Assembly: GCA_017437065.1 (NCBI GenBank) | Contig: JAFSBX010000087.1 | Location: 1 to 37,819 of the forward strand | Reading direction: 5' to 3' | DNA: 37,819 bases | From: Lachnospiraceae bacterium | GTDB taxonomy: Bacteria; Bacillota; Clostridia; Lachnospirales; Lachnospiraceae | Part shown: one piece after another, positions 1 through 7,893 of the stretch | Layout: every line of letters begins with the position of its first letter | Position numbering within the stretch: the first letter of the stretch is position 1 | Translations under genes and position numbers: made by a program | The notes under the pieces: generated by a model | The model's input: only the letters and a program-made list of their open reading frames with translations | Told to the model about the DNA's origin: nothing | The model's database searches: none

Positions 1-1
1 G

Positions 2-58
2 GACGGAGCGGGCTTGCTCAATCCTTTATCTTATTACCTAAGTAAAGTTGGAATATAA
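2..58 (+). CDS. C-terminal tail of group II intron-encoded protein (partial)
   Basis: Frame 2 is open from the window edge and ends in TAA at 56-58. The last residues read DGAGLLNPLSYYLSKVGI. As I recall, the C-termini of class IIC intron reverse transcriptase/maturases have a similar GLLN-L-YY pattern. It stops seven bases before domain V, as expected of a maturase ORF in domain IV. Only 18 residues are visible, so the call depends mainly on the adjacent domain V. A second frame is also open until 45, so the frame choice is not certain. Confidence 0.45.
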   Translation, partial: DGAGLLNPLSYYLSKVGI

Positions 59-64
59 ATTGTA

Positions 65-138
65 GAGCCGTATACGAGACCCGTACGTACGGTTCAATGA
101 GAGGGAAATAATACATTGCTATTATTTCTCTACTCTAT
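65..138 (+). ncRNA. Group II intron RNA domains V and VI
   Basis: Domain V (65-95) begins GAGCCGTAT, with the catalytic AGC triad at 66-68. It pairs with GTACGGTTC at 87-95, has the two-base AC bulge at 85-86, and a short upper stem around GAGA. The GTATAC...GTACGTACGG pattern is typical of class IIC. The upper stem is only about 3 bp with a 5-base loop, so domain V is 31 rather than the usual 34 nt. After the linker AAT, domain VI pairs 99-112 with 121-135, leaving A132 unpaired as the branch-point adenosine, with an 8-base loop at 113-120. Confidence 0.8.
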
Positions 139-146
139 TCAAGGTG

Positions 147-812
147 CTAGTTTGTATCAGTAGTTACAGGAGTTGTCTGAGTGTTCTCCTGTGTAGTTTC
201 TTCAGAAGTATCTTTTCCTGCTAATTCATCAAATTTTTTCATTACTGCTTCGTAGGTTTTTTTGGAGATTTCCGGAAGTTCACCACCCCATGTTTTCTCA
301 GCCTGTTCGTAAGCAGTTTTGAACGCTTCACGCATATCTTCAATCTTATCAGGGTCTCCGCCTGTCAGAGCAGTAGCAAAATCAACGATACGGCTGGAAG
401 TTTTTTCTACGCCCCAGTAACCGTCTTCGGCGATATCTTTCTGTGCCTGTTCTTTTGTAGCAGCATCTACTGTAAAGTCACCTTTAGAAAGGAAAGACCA
501 GATATCAGTAGCCTGTCCATAAGTTGTAGACTGTTTGCTGATTAACTGTTCAACAAGGCTCTTGAACTGTGCAACTCTTGCATCTGCATCTGCTTTTAAT
601 TTTGCAATTAAAGCTGTGTCCTGTTTATAGGTTTTTGTTGCAGATTCTGTTTCTGTGGAAGTTGAAGGCTCATAAACAACGCCACTTTCCACCTTTGTAT
701 TTGTAGCAGCATCTGTCTTTGTTGTAGTATCTGCTGCTTTTGGTGTTGTGTTATATGAAGAATAAGCACTTGCAGCATCGGTTCCTGTAACTCCATTTAC
801 ATTCATACTCAT
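147..812 (-). CDS. Uncharacterised 221-residue protein, probable motility-regulon member
   Basis: The protein has no signal peptide or membrane segment. Residues 1-65 are Ala/Thr/Ser-rich low-complexity sequence, residues about 70-200 look helical and conserved, and the tail is Thr-rich. The core contains DGYWGVEKTS, GGDPDKIEDM and a tryptophan in WGGELPEIS. I recall similar sequences as uncharacterised proteins of flagellated bacteria but cannot verify this here. The ATG at 812 has AAAGGAG seven bases upstream. A sigma-D-like promoter lies about 90 bases upstream (905-932), which points independently to the flagellar/motility regulon. A class IIC intron lies just beyond its 3' end. No biochemical function can be given. 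Confidence 0.85.
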   Translation of the reverse strand: MSMNVNGVTGTDAASAYSSYNTTPKAADTTTKTDAATNTKVESGVVYEPSTSTETESATKTYKQDTALIAKLKADADARVAQFKSLVEQLISKQSTTYGQATDIWSFLSKGDFTVDAATKEQAQKDIAEDGYWGVEKTSSRIVDFATALTGGDPDKIEDMREAFKTAYEQAEKTWGGELPEISKKTYEAVMKKFDELAGKDTSEETTQENTQTTPVTTDTN

Positions 813-904
813 AACGACACTCCTTTCTCATTACATTTGTAATGAAATACCATCCATGGTAAATATTTTGTATCAATCTAGGAAATATCTCCTATCTTTT
901 ATTT

Positions 905-932
905 ATATCGGCAAATTAATGTTTAGATATTA
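905..932 (-). promoter_or_regulatory. Sigma-28/sigma-D-type promoter for the gene at 147-812
   Basis: On the minus strand GCCGATAT (912 down to 905) exactly matches the Bacillus sigma-D -10 consensus. A TAAT (932 to 929), one mismatch from the TAAA -35, lies 16 bases upstream. Transcription would start about 85 bases before the ATG at 812. The match is by eye. The -10 is strong and the -35 weaker. Confidence 0.55.
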
Positions 933-941
933 CCCTTAACA

Positions 942-970
942 TTGATTTTTTATAAGGAATTGTATATAAT
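942..970 (+). promoter_or_regulatory. Sigma-A promoter for the ispE operon
   Basis: TTGATT at 942-947 and TATAAT at 965-970 are separated by 17 bases. This is the only good vegetative promoter in the 299-base intergenic stretch 813-1111, and it points at ispE. It leaves a leader of about 135 nt. Confidence 0.7.
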
Positions 971-994
971 TAAGTACAATCTTTGTATACAAGC

Positions 995-1038
995 GTCCGG
1001 TTGGCACACTGACAATATTGATGTGTCACTATACCGGA
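995..1038 (+). other. Possible stem-loop in the ispE leader
   Basis: TCCGGT at 996-1001 can pair with ACCGGA at 1033-1038. An inner ACAC/GTGT pairing (1006-1009 with 1023-1026) and a self-complementary CAATATTG at 1013-1020 lie inside. I recognise no riboswitch or T-box consensus. It may be structure without regulatory meaning. Confidence 0.3.
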
Positions 1039-1111
1039 TCGTCAGACGTTTATGACGTATGGGAATTGGCTTGCACATTTGTGAAAAGCTGGAAAGGCAG
1101 ACGAATAAATT

Positions 1112-2044
1112 ATGGATCAGTTAATATTAAAGGCATATGCCAAGATAAATCTTTCATTGGATGTGGTAAGACGCAGACCCGATGGATATCATGATGTGAA
1201 AATGATTATGCAGACAGTAGATTTGTATGACATGATTACACTGGAAAAAGCAGAGAGTGGAATTCATACGGCTGTGAAAATGGGCAAAAGTTTTACTGTG
1301 GAAAATGAGGAAACAGAAAATACAACCAACACTTTATCGGAAGAGCTTCCTGCGGATGAGAATAATTTAATATATAAGGCAGCAAAGCTGATTATGGAAA
1401 GCAAAAATATTACGGAAGGTGTTAGAATTCATTTAGAAAAAAACATTCCGATTGCAGCAGGGATGGCAGGCGGAAGTACGGATGCGGCCGCAGTATTCAG
1501 GGGAATGAATCAACTGTTTTCTCTTGGTATGAGTACGGAAGAATTAAAGGCAATGGCAGTAAAAATCGGTGCAGATGTACCTTACTGTATAGAGGGAGGT
1601 ACGCAGCTTTCGGAAGGAATTGGCGAAATTCTTACTCCAATAAAGGGAATTCCACATTTTTATCTTTTGATAGCAAAGCCTGAAATAAGTGTATCGACAA
1701 AATATGTTTATGAGAATCTTCATTTGGAGGGACTTTTGGGACATCCTGATGTAGATGGAATGGCTGAATCGATTAAAGCAGGTGATTTGGGAGGAATTGT
1801 AAGCCGGATGGAAAATGTTCTGGAAAGCGTAACGGTGAAAAAGTATCCGGTTATTGGAGAAATTCGCGAATTTATGAAGAAGCATGGGGCAGAAAACGCG
1901 CTGATGAGCGGGAGCGGTCCTACCGTATTTGGTGTTTATAAAGACAGACAGCGTGCAGAAGAGGCAGCAGAGCTGTTAAATCGGGAAAATCTGGCAAAAC
2001 AGATATTTGTTACAACGATAAAGGTGAATGAGGAGGTAAAATAA
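1112..2044 (+). CDS. ispE: 4-diphosphocytidyl-2-C-methyl-D-erythritol kinase
   Basis: IspE is a cytosolic GHMP kinase that phosphorylates CDP-methylerythritol with ATP in the non-mevalonate (MEP) route to isopentenyl diphosphate. The N-terminus AYAKINLSLDV carries the first GHMP motif. The glycine-rich ATP loop is PIAAGMAGGSTDAAA, and the C-terminal motif is MSGSGPTVFGVY. At 310 residues it is slightly longer than usual, because of a Glu/Thr-rich insertion near residues 55-75. The ATG at 1112 gives the canonical N-terminus although the ribosome site (GGAAAGG near 1091) is distant. It leads an operon with the GntR gene four bases downstream. Confidence 0.93.
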   Translation: MDQLILKAYAKINLSLDVVRRRPDGYHDVKMIMQTVDLYDMITLEKAESGIHTAVKMGKSFTVENEETENTTNTLSEELPADENNLIYKAAKLIMESKNITEGVRIHLEKNIPIAAGMAGGSTDAAAVFRGMNQLFSLGMSTEELKAMAVKIGADVPYCIEGGTQLSEGIGEILTPIKGIPHFYLLIAKPEISVSTKYVYENLHLEGLLGHPDVDGMAESIKAGDLGGIVSRMENVLESVTVKKYPVIGEIREFMKKHGAENALMSGSGPTVFGVYKDRQRAEEAAELLNRENLAKQIFVTTIKVNEEVK

Positions 2045-2048
2045 TAGT

Positions 2049-2747
2049 ATGAATGATAACCTTCAAATGAACGGAGATGAATTTTTACCGTTAAGAGATG
2101 TTGTTTTTAATACATTGAGACAGGCAATTCTGACAGGCGAATTAAAGCCGGGCGAACGTTTGATGGAAATTCATCTTGCTAATAAACTGGGAGTAAGTCG
2201 TACCCCTATTAGAGAAGCTATCAGAAAACTGGAACTGGAAGGGCTTGTTAATATGATTCCCAGAAGGGGAGCAGAGGTAGCTGAGATTACGGAAAAGAGT
2301 TTGAAAGATGTTTTGGAAGTAAGAAGAACATTAGATGCCTTGTCGGTAGAGCTTGCTTGTGATAGAATCAGTGACGAGGAACTGGATACACTTCGGATGG
2401 CATGTTTAAAATTTGAAGAAGCAACTAAGACGAAGGATGCCAGAATTATTGCCAAAGCGGATGTGGCACTGCATGATATTATTGTAAAGGCAACGGGAAA
2501 TCAACGACTGATACAGCTTTTGAATAATTTGTCTGAACAGATGTATCGTTATCGTTTTGAATATATTAAAGACGAAAGTGGTCATGCCACACTTATAGAA
2601 GAGCATAGAATTATATATGAGAGTATCCTGAAAAAAGATAAAGTGACAGCTGCAGATACAGCTAAGCTTCATATTGATAATCAGGAGAAAGCAATTATGA
2701 AGCAGATACAGTTGGAGAAGCAGGAGAAGACGAAAAGAAGAAAGTAA
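2049..2747 (+). CDS. GntR-family transcriptional regulator, FCD subfamily
   Basis: This 232-residue DNA-binding regulator has an N-terminal winged helix with the signature LANKLGVSRTPIREAIRKL at about residues 39-57. A helical FCD ligand-binding domain follows at about 85-220, with candidate metal or ligand residues in DVALHDII and in EEHR. FCD regulators usually sense organic acids or sugar acids. The effector cannot be read from sequence. The start is supported by GAGGAGG overlapping the end of ispE. Co-transcription with ispE and murI suggests a housekeeping position, and no obvious metabolic target gene lies next to it. The C-terminus is very Lys/Glu-rich. Confidence 0.9.
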   Translation: MNDNLQMNGDEFLPLRDVVFNTLRQAILTGELKPGERLMEIHLANKLGVSRTPIREAIRKLELEGLVNMIPRRGAEVAEITEKSLKDVLEVRRTLDALSVELACDRISDEELDTLRMACLKFEEATKTKDARIIAKADVALHDIIVKATGNQRLIQLLNNLSEQMYRYRFEYIKDESGHATLIEEHRIIYESILKKDKVTAADTAKLHIDNQEKAIMKQIQLEKQEKTKRRK

Positions 2748-2823
2748 GACAAAGATTGAATAATGGTTAAATTTCAGTCAATACTCTTTAAAAAGAAAAG
2801 TTCTTTGGAAGGAGTTAATGAAA

Positions 2824-3051
2824 ATGAAACAGATTCGTTCGTTTGGTTTACTTATATTTACAGGAGTTTTGTGGTGGGGGCTTGCTTTTCCGGAGCTTTG
2901 CTTTATGGAAGGCACTTATGAAATAGTAGAAGTAACGGCGGCAGATGCTATGATAGGAAATGTGATGCAGGAAGAGCCGGATGAATTGGAAGGACTTTTT
3001 GAAGCAGGTCCGGAAAAAATTATTGTGAAAAGTAAATTAATGAGGAATTAA
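2824..3051 (+). CDS. Small exported or membrane-anchored protein of unknown function
   Basis: About 75 residues. The N-terminus has a short positive segment followed by a hydrophobic stretch (LLIFTGVLWWGLAF) that should act as an uncleaved anchor or signal peptide. The rest is short and acidic (EEPDELEGLFEAGPE). GGAAGGAG at 2807-2814 lies nine bases from the ATG at 2824 but only three from the ATG at 2818, so 2824 is preferred. It sits four bases before murI, so it may be co-translated with it. I do not recognise a family. Confidence 0.65.
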   Translation: MKQIRSFGLLIFTGVLWWGLAFPELCFMEGTYEIVEVTAADAMIGNVMQEEPDELEGLFEAGPEKIIVKSKLMRN

Positions 3052-3055
3052 GTCA

Positions 3056-3904
3056 ATGACAGACGATAGAGAACAACTTCAAAATACACCGATTGGTGTA
3101 TTTGATTCGGGAGTAGGGGGTCTGACAGTAGTAAGGGAAATTATACGGCAGATTCCTAACGAAAAAATTGTATATTTTGGAGATACTGCGCGTGTGCCGT
3201 ATGGAAGTAAGTCAAAAGATACGGTTACGAAGTATTCTAAACAGATAGTTCGTTTTCTGAAAACGCAGAACGTAAAGGCTGTGGTAGTTGCCTGCAATAC
3301 GGCAAGCGCATATGCCTTGGATGAAATCGAAAAGGAAATTGATATTCCGATTATCGGCGTTGTAAAGCCGGGCGCGAAGGTAGCAGCGGAGACAACAAGG
3401 AATGGAAAAATCGGTGTTATCGCTACGGAAGGAACGATTAACAGTCAGATTTATTCTACATATATAAAGAAGATAAATGAAAACATAAATGTGATTGGGA
3501 AAGCCTGTCCGTTGTTTGTACCTTTGGTGGAAGAGGGGCTTTTGGTAGACCCGGTTACTGATGAGATAGCCATGCGTTATCTTTCGGAATTGATTGACAG
3601 AGATATTGATACTCTGATTCTTGGATGTACCCATTATCCACTCATCCGTTCTACGATTGGAAAAATTATGGGAGAAAATGTGGCACTTGTGAATCCTGCA
3701 TATGAAACGGCAAGGGGATTAAAGGAGCTTTTAGAGCGCGAGGATTTGTTGAACAAAAAAGAAGCGGGACTTGGTGAAAACAAATATCGCTTTTTCGTAA
3801 GTGATGGTGCCGAGAAATTTAAACGATTTGCTAATTCAGTTTTGAAATATGGCATTCTTTCCGCAAAGACAATAAATATAGAGGAGTACAGTGTGAAAAA
3901 ATAG
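3056..3904 (+). CDS. murI: Glutamate racemase
   Basis: MurI interconverts L- and D-glutamate in the cytosol, supplying D-Glu for the MurD step of peptidoglycan synthesis. The 282 residues include PIGVFDSGVGGLTV near the start, FGDTARVPYGSK, the first catalytic cysteine in VVACNTASA, and the second in LGCTHYPLI. The family is a cofactor-independent two-cysteine racemase and both cysteines are present. Length is normal. It follows the small exported protein by four bases and precedes the DUF1934 gene by twelve bases, with AGGAGG between them, so these form one operon. Confidence 0.95.
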   Translation: MTDDREQLQNTPIGVFDSGVGGLTVVREIIRQIPNEKIVYFGDTARVPYGSKSKDTVTKYSKQIVRFLKTQNVKAVVVACNTASAYALDEIEKEIDIPIIGVVKPGAKVAAETTRNGKIGVIATEGTINSQIYSTYIKKINENINVIGKACPLFVPLVEEGLLVDPVTDEIAMRYLSELIDRDIDTLILGCTHYPLIRSTIGKIMGENVALVNPAYETARGLKELLEREDLLNKKEAGLGENKYRFFVSDGAEKFKRFANSVLKYGILSAKTINIEEYSVKK

Positions 3905-3916
3905 GAGGCTTATTGA

Positions 3917-4360
3917 ATGACAAAAGACGTATTACTGGCAATCAGGGGGTTGCAGTTTGATGTAAATGATGAAGAAAATAAAATAGAAACCATCAATCCT
4001 GCCCAGTATTATAATAAAAATAACCAGCACTATGTGGTTTATGATGAGATAACGGAAGGATTTTCCGAAAGTACAAAAAATATTATTAAATTTAAAGAAC
4101 ATTGCATGGATTTGACCAAAAGAGGGCTTGTAAATGTGCATATGGTGTTTGAGGAAAATAAAAAGAATATGACCAGTTATTCTACTCCATATGGGAACAT
4201 TTTAATAGGTATTGATGCTAAAAAAGTGACTTGTACGGAGGAGGAAGAGAATATTCGGGTTGATGTTGAGTATGCTTTAGAAGTCAACTACGAGCATCTT
4301 GCCGACTGTAAAATTCAGATGAATATCCGTGCAAGAGAAGCAGGGATGGAGTTATCTTAG
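3917..4360 (+). CDS. DUF1934 domain protein
   Basis: This 147-residue soluble protein matches the DUF1934 (YwiB-like) pattern: an N-terminal beta segment (VLLAIRGLQFD), YVVYDEITEGFSESTKNIIKF in the middle, the turn motif STPYGNILIG, and a C-terminal strand ending NIRAREAG. The family adopts a small calycin-like beta barrel, and its role is unknown. It is the last gene of the ispE-murI operon and is followed directly by a strong terminator. RBS: TAGGAGG at 3904-3910. Confidence 0.85.
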   Translation: MTKDVLLAIRGLQFDVNDEENKIETINPAQYYNKNNQHYVVYDEITEGFSESTKNIIKFKEHCMDLTKRGLVNVHMVFEENKKNMTSYSTPYGNILIGIDAKKVTCTEEEENIRVDVEYALEVNYEHLADCKIQMNIRAREAGMELS

Positions 4361-4377
4361 TGCATTGGTTACATATA

Positions 4378-4443
4378 AAAAGAGTTCGTCAGATTTTGAA
4401 TAAATCCCAAATGAACGGGTATTAAAATCTGATGAACTCTTTT
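4378..4443. terminator. Strong bidirectional intrinsic terminator
   Basis: A 20-bp stem pairs 4378-4397 with 4424-4443 (one G-U pair), with a 26-base loop. It begins with a run of A and ends with a run of T, so it works in both directions. It separates the convergent DUF1934 gene and the minus-strand gene at 4465-4941. Confidence 0.9.
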
Positions 4444-4464
4444 AAGTTTTCGTGTTCAGATATA

Positions 4465-4941
4465 TTATTTTACAGGCTTTGCTCCGGCTTTTTCCTGTAA
4501 CTTTTCAATGTTACGTTTGAAGAAGCCTTTTTTCTTCTGCTCTACAGGGGCAGATTTTCCATGAAGACCTTTCACATCCGTAATATAAATTCCACTGACA
4601 ACTGCCTTTACTTCTTTTTTAACAGGAACGTTATCAAAGATTTTCTCGTCACATACTAAAGACATAATCTGTGGACCAACTTTTGCTTTTACAATAGGAA
4701 GTTTGGAACCACGTAAAAGCTTAGGTGTCTGTTCTAAAACAATGGCAGGAAGACCGGCATCTTTCATCTTCATACGCTTTTTATCAATAATAAGCATAGA
4801 AACGGTTTGTTTTGCTGCTTCTAACTGTTCACGTTGTTCATCCTGCTTTTTCTGTGCCTTTTTTCCGAAGAAATATAAGCCAATAAGGGCAGCAACCAAT
4901 ATAACTGCGATAACTATTAATACAATCGATAATGTACTCAC
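4465..4941 (-). CDS. Membrane-anchored cytoplasmic protein of unknown function
   Basis: 158 residues. Residues 5-26 form one transmembrane helix (IVLIVIAVILVAALIGLYFF), followed by a charged Lys/Gln/Glu-rich coiled segment. A compact domain containing KVGPQIMSLVCD comes next, and the tail is Lys-rich and probably basic. The start codon is GTG at 4941, with AGGAGG seven bases upstream, so it begins GTG AGT ACA. It is monocistronic, with its own promoter and the shared terminator. I cannot name a family. Confidence 0.8.
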   Translation of the reverse strand: MSTLSIVLIVIAVILVAALIGLYFFGKKAQKKQDEQREQLEAAKQTVSMLIIDKKRMKMKDAGLPAIVLEQTPKLLRGSKLPIVKAKVGPQIMSLVCDEKIFDNVPVKKEVKAVVSGIYITDVKGLHGKSAPVEQKKKGFFKRNIEKLQEKAGAKPVK

Positions 4942-4974
4942 GGGGTATCCTCCTAAGAATTTAATGTAAATTTT

Positions 4975-5003
4975 ATTTTATCATTCTTTTTTTTATTAAG
5001 CAA
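4975..5003 (-). promoter_or_regulatory. Sigma-A promoter for the gene at 4465-4941
   Basis: On the minus strand TTGCTT (5003-4998) and TAAAAT (4980-4975) are 17 bases apart. The divergent cls gene has a TATAAT at 5010-5015 on the plus strand, but no convincing -35. Confidence 0.55.
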
Positions 5004-5079
5004 GTAGGATATAATAAAAGGGCTATTTTAACGAATGAGAGAGTTACTGAATTAAGAAGAATAGCAGAAGGGAATAAAA

Positions 5080-6552
5080 ATGGAAAATGTTTTGCAAATT
5101 GCCATTAGTATATGGGATATATTTTCTCCATATCTGCTAATCATCAATACACTTTTATCAATAATTGTAGTCTTTTTTCAGAGAAAAGACCCGCAATCAG
5201 TCTGGTTATGGCTTATGGTTTTGAATTTCATACCGATAATAGGTTTCATTTTTTATCTTCTTATCGGTGGAGATATGCATAAACAGAAAATGTTTAAACT
5301 GAAAGGAATAGAGGATCGTTTAAATGATATTATCAGAATGCAGGAAGATAGCCTGATAAATAAGGAATTGGAAAAGCAGGCACCGGAAATTACAGAGTAT
5401 TCGGATTTAGTACTGTTTAATCTGGAAGCAGGTTCTTCAGTGTTGTCAGATGATAATGATGTCACAATTTTTGCGGATGGGAACGAGAAGTTTGATGCTT
5501 TGATTGAAGATATGGAGCAGGCAAAAGAATTTATTCACATCCAATATTATATAATTAAGAACGATGTGCTTTTTCAGCGGATAAAAGATGTTTTGATTGA
5601 AAAGGTAAAGCAGGGGGTAGAAGTAAGGATTCTGTTTGATGCTTTAGGATGCCGATCGGTTTCCCCTAAATTTTGGAAGGAACTGGAAAGTCATGGAATT
5701 ATGACAGCGGAATTTTTTCCGGCGATTTTGAGACATCTGCAATTGCGTATGAATTACCGTAATCACCGTAAAATAGTAGTTATCGACAATAAGGTGGCTT
5801 ATGTAGGAGGGTTCAACATCGGAAAAGAATATATCGGATTGGATCCTAAATTCGGTTATTGGAGAGATACCCATTTGCGTATCGAAGGAACAGCACTTCT
5901 GCAGTTGGAAATCCGTTTTCTGTTAGATTGGAACTATGCAGCAAAAGAAAACCTGTTTACAAATTCCAAGTATCTGGATATAGAGGCAAGAAGTTATAAG
6001 TCCGGATGTGAAATGCAGATTATTTCCAGTGGTCCGGATTCCAGAATGAAGATTATCAGGGATAATTATGTACGACTGATTGGAAAGGCAAAGAAAAGTA
6101 TTTATATACAGACGCCTTATTTTATTCCGGATGAGGCTATGCTTACGGCTTTAACTACAGCAATTTATTCAGGGATTGATGTAAATATCATGATTCCTTG
6201 TAAGCCGGATCATATGTTTGTGTACTGGGCAACCTATTCTTATATCGGAGATATGGTTATGGCAGGGGCAAAGTGTTATACTTATGATAATGGTTTTCTC
6301 CATTCTAAGGGGCTGGTAGTGGATGATAAGGTGTTCTGCTATGGAACTGCCAATATGGACATCCGCAGTTTTGCATTGAATTTTGAAGTGAACGCAGTAG
6401 TATACAATGAACAGAAGGCAACGGAAATGCGGGAACTCTTTATAAAAGATTTGGAGCATTGCAGTCAGATTACAAAAGATGTATATGCCAGTCGCTCTCT
6501 GTTAATCAGAATAAAAGAACAGGTCAGCAGATTATTATCCCCGGTACTATAG
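5080..6552 (+). CDS. cls: Cardiolipin synthase
   Basis: This membrane phospholipase D-family enzyme condenses two phosphatidylglycerols into cardiolipin plus glycerol. The 490 residues begin with two transmembrane helices (about 14-30 and 38-60), typical of the Cls N-terminus. Two HKD motifs follow: H229-K231-D236 (HRKIVVID) and H408-K410-D415 (HSKGLVVDD), each followed by a GG/GT...N stretch. Length and two-motif layout are normal. It is transcribed from a site near 5010-5015 (TATAAT). RBS AGAAGGGAAT precedes the ATG. It appears to be a single-gene unit. Confidence 0.94.
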   Translation: MENVLQIAISIWDIFSPYLLIINTLLSIIVVFFQRKDPQSVWLWLMVLNFIPIIGFIFYLLIGGDMHKQKMFKLKGIEDRLNDIIRMQEDSLINKELEKQAPEITEYSDLVLFNLEAGSSVLSDDNDVTIFADGNEKFDALIEDMEQAKEFIHIQYYIIKNDVLFQRIKDVLIEKVKQGVEVRILFDALGCRSVSPKFWKELESHGIMTAEFFPAILRHLQLRMNYRNHRKIVVIDNKVAYVGGFNIGKEYIGLDPKFGYWRDTHLRIEGTALLQLEIRFLLDWNYAAKENLFTNSKYLDIEARSYKSGCEMQIISSGPDSRMKIIRDNYVRLIGKAKKSIYIQTPYFIPDEAMLTALTTAIYSGIDVNIMIPCKPDHMFVYWATYSYIGDMVMAGAKCYTYDNGFLHSKGLVVDDKVFCYGTANMDIRSFALNFEVNAVVYNEQKATEMRELFIKDLEHCSQITKDVYASRSLLIRIKEQVSRLLSPVL

Positions 6553-6599
6553 AAGAGTGTGAAAAATTAAAGGAAATGCTTTTAAGAGGGAAATTTATG

Positions 6600-6608
6600 T
6601 GTTATAGT
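6600..6608 (+). promoter_or_regulatory. Extended -10 promoter for the FKBP lipoprotein gene
   Basis: TG-T-TATAGT at 6600-6608 fits an extended -10 element 35 bases before the ATG at 6644. No good -35 is visible. Confidence 0.4.
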
Positions 6609-6643
6609 AAGCATTAGTGAGTAATAATTAGGAAGGAGTTAAT

Positions 6644-7822
6644 ATGAAGAAAAAATTAGCGGTTTTGCTTATTACGGCAATGACTGTAAGTGTGCTTAGT
6701 GCATGCGGAGCAGATAAAGAAAAGACAGAAGAAGGACAGACACAGGTTGTTGAAACAGAAAACAATACTGAGGCAGCGGAAAGTGTAGCAGCAACCGAAG
6801 CCGAGTCTGCTGAAATGGTTTTTTTGAAGGATTATGAAGTAGAAAGTTATGTAACCTTAAATGATTATCAGAATGTGGCTGTTACTTTGACAAAAACGGT
6901 AGTTACAGATGCAGATGTAGACAATTATATTACAAGCATTTTAAGTAATTATGGCGGTAGAGAAGAGTTTGCCATTATGGACAGAGCGGTAGCAGAAGGT
7001 GATACAGCGAATATTAATTATTCGGGAAAACTTGACGGAGTAGCTTTTGAAGGTGGTACAGATGATTCGGAAGAGGGAACGAATTTAGGTATTGGTTCTA
7101 ATTCCTTTATTGACGGATTTGAGGATGGTCTGATTGGTGTAATGCCGGGGGAAACAGTAGACTTAAATCTGACATTTCCGGAGAATTATCAGAGTACGGA
7201 TCTGGCAGGAAAAGAAGTAGTATTTACTGTAACAGTAAATGGAATTGCACCGACAGTCGGAGATCTTACAGATGAAATGGCAGTGGCATTAAATGAAGAA
7301 ACGTCTACAGTGGATGCGTATAAACAGTCAGTTATGGAAATGCTTACAGAAGAGGCTCTGTTGGAGTTTGATAATTATTATGACACATATGTAGAAAATG
7401 CAATTGTTGAGAAGATTGTAGAGGAATCTACCTTTACAGATGTTCCGAAAGAAATTGTGAATAAGTATAAAAATACAATTATAGAAGCTGACACACAGAC
7501 AGCTGCAATGTATCAGATGGATTTAGAGTCTTTTGTTACTGCAGCCTATGGCATAAGCTATGAAGAATATGAAAGTACTATGTATACGTATGCAGAGAAC
7601 ATGGCAAAGCAGATTATAGCATTTCAGGCAATCGCGAATAAAGAGAATCTGAATATTGATGATACTAAATTGGCAGAAGAATTGGAAACATATGCACAGA
7701 ATAGTGGTTTAGAATCAGCAGATGATTTAGGAGAAGATGTAAGAGAAAGTTATAGAGAATCTCTTATGTTTGTAGGTGTTTTAGATTATTTAAAAGAAAA
7801 AGCACAGGTAACTGTGGAGTAA
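6644..7822 (+). CDS. FKBP-type peptidyl-prolyl isomerase lipoprotein, trigger-factor-like
   Basis: A predicted surface lipoprotein of 392 residues. The signal peptide ends in the lipobox LSAC with Cys21 as the lipidated residue. A low-complexity Glu/Ala/Thr linker (about 25-60) leads to an FKBP domain at about 110-203 (GDTANINYSGKLDGVAFEGG, then IDGFEDGLIGVMPGE and FPENY). The C-terminal 180 residues are helical and resemble the trigger-factor substrate-binding domain. The order N-terminal arm, FKBP, helical C-domain mirrors trigger factor without the ribosome-binding part. It probably folds secreted proteins outside the membrane. RBS GGAAGGAG precedes the ATG. Confidence 0.88.
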   Translation: MKKKLAVLLITAMTVSVLSACGADKEKTEEGQTQVVETENNTEAAESVAATEAESAEMVFLKDYEVESYVTLNDYQNVAVTLTKTVVTDADVDNYITSILSNYGGREEFAIMDRAVAEGDTANINYSGKLDGVAFEGGTDDSEEGTNLGIGSNSFIDGFEDGLIGVMPGETVDLNLTFPENYQSTDLAGKEVVFTVTVNGIAPTVGDLTDEMAVALNEETSTVDAYKQSVMEMLTEEALLEFDNYYDTYVENAIVEKIVEESTFTDVPKEIVNKYKNTIIEADTQTAAMYQMDLESFVTAAYGISYEEYESTMYTYAENMAKQIIAFQAIANKENLNIDDTKLAEELETYAQNSGLESADDLGEDVRESYRESLMFVGVLDYLKEKAQVTVE

Positions 7823-7893
7823 TAAAGCCGGTGGAGCGGCAAAGATGCAGTAGGGACAACAGAAAGAAAACTGCATAGAAAGGGCAAAGGGAT

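Larger units (their letters stand above)
1..138 (+). mobile_element. 3' end of a group IIC-type intron (left part outside window)
   Basis: The window opens inside a group II intron on the plus strand. Visible parts are the tail of the intron-encoded protein, domain V, a three-base linker, and domain VI with a bulged adenosine. The intron end is placed at 138 because AT at 137-138 fits the AY terminus rule and makes the bulged A132 the seventh base from the end. The 3' exon begins 9 bases before the stop codon of the minus-strand gene at 147-812. Class IIC introns are known to insert just downstream of terminator hairpins, which fits an insertion at the 3' end of that gene. The 5' end and most of the protein are outside the window. 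Confidence 0.75.

Noticed and set aside
7823-7893. T-box riboswitch before asnS
   Set aside because: Only 71 bases are available and neither a T-box sequence nor a terminator is present.
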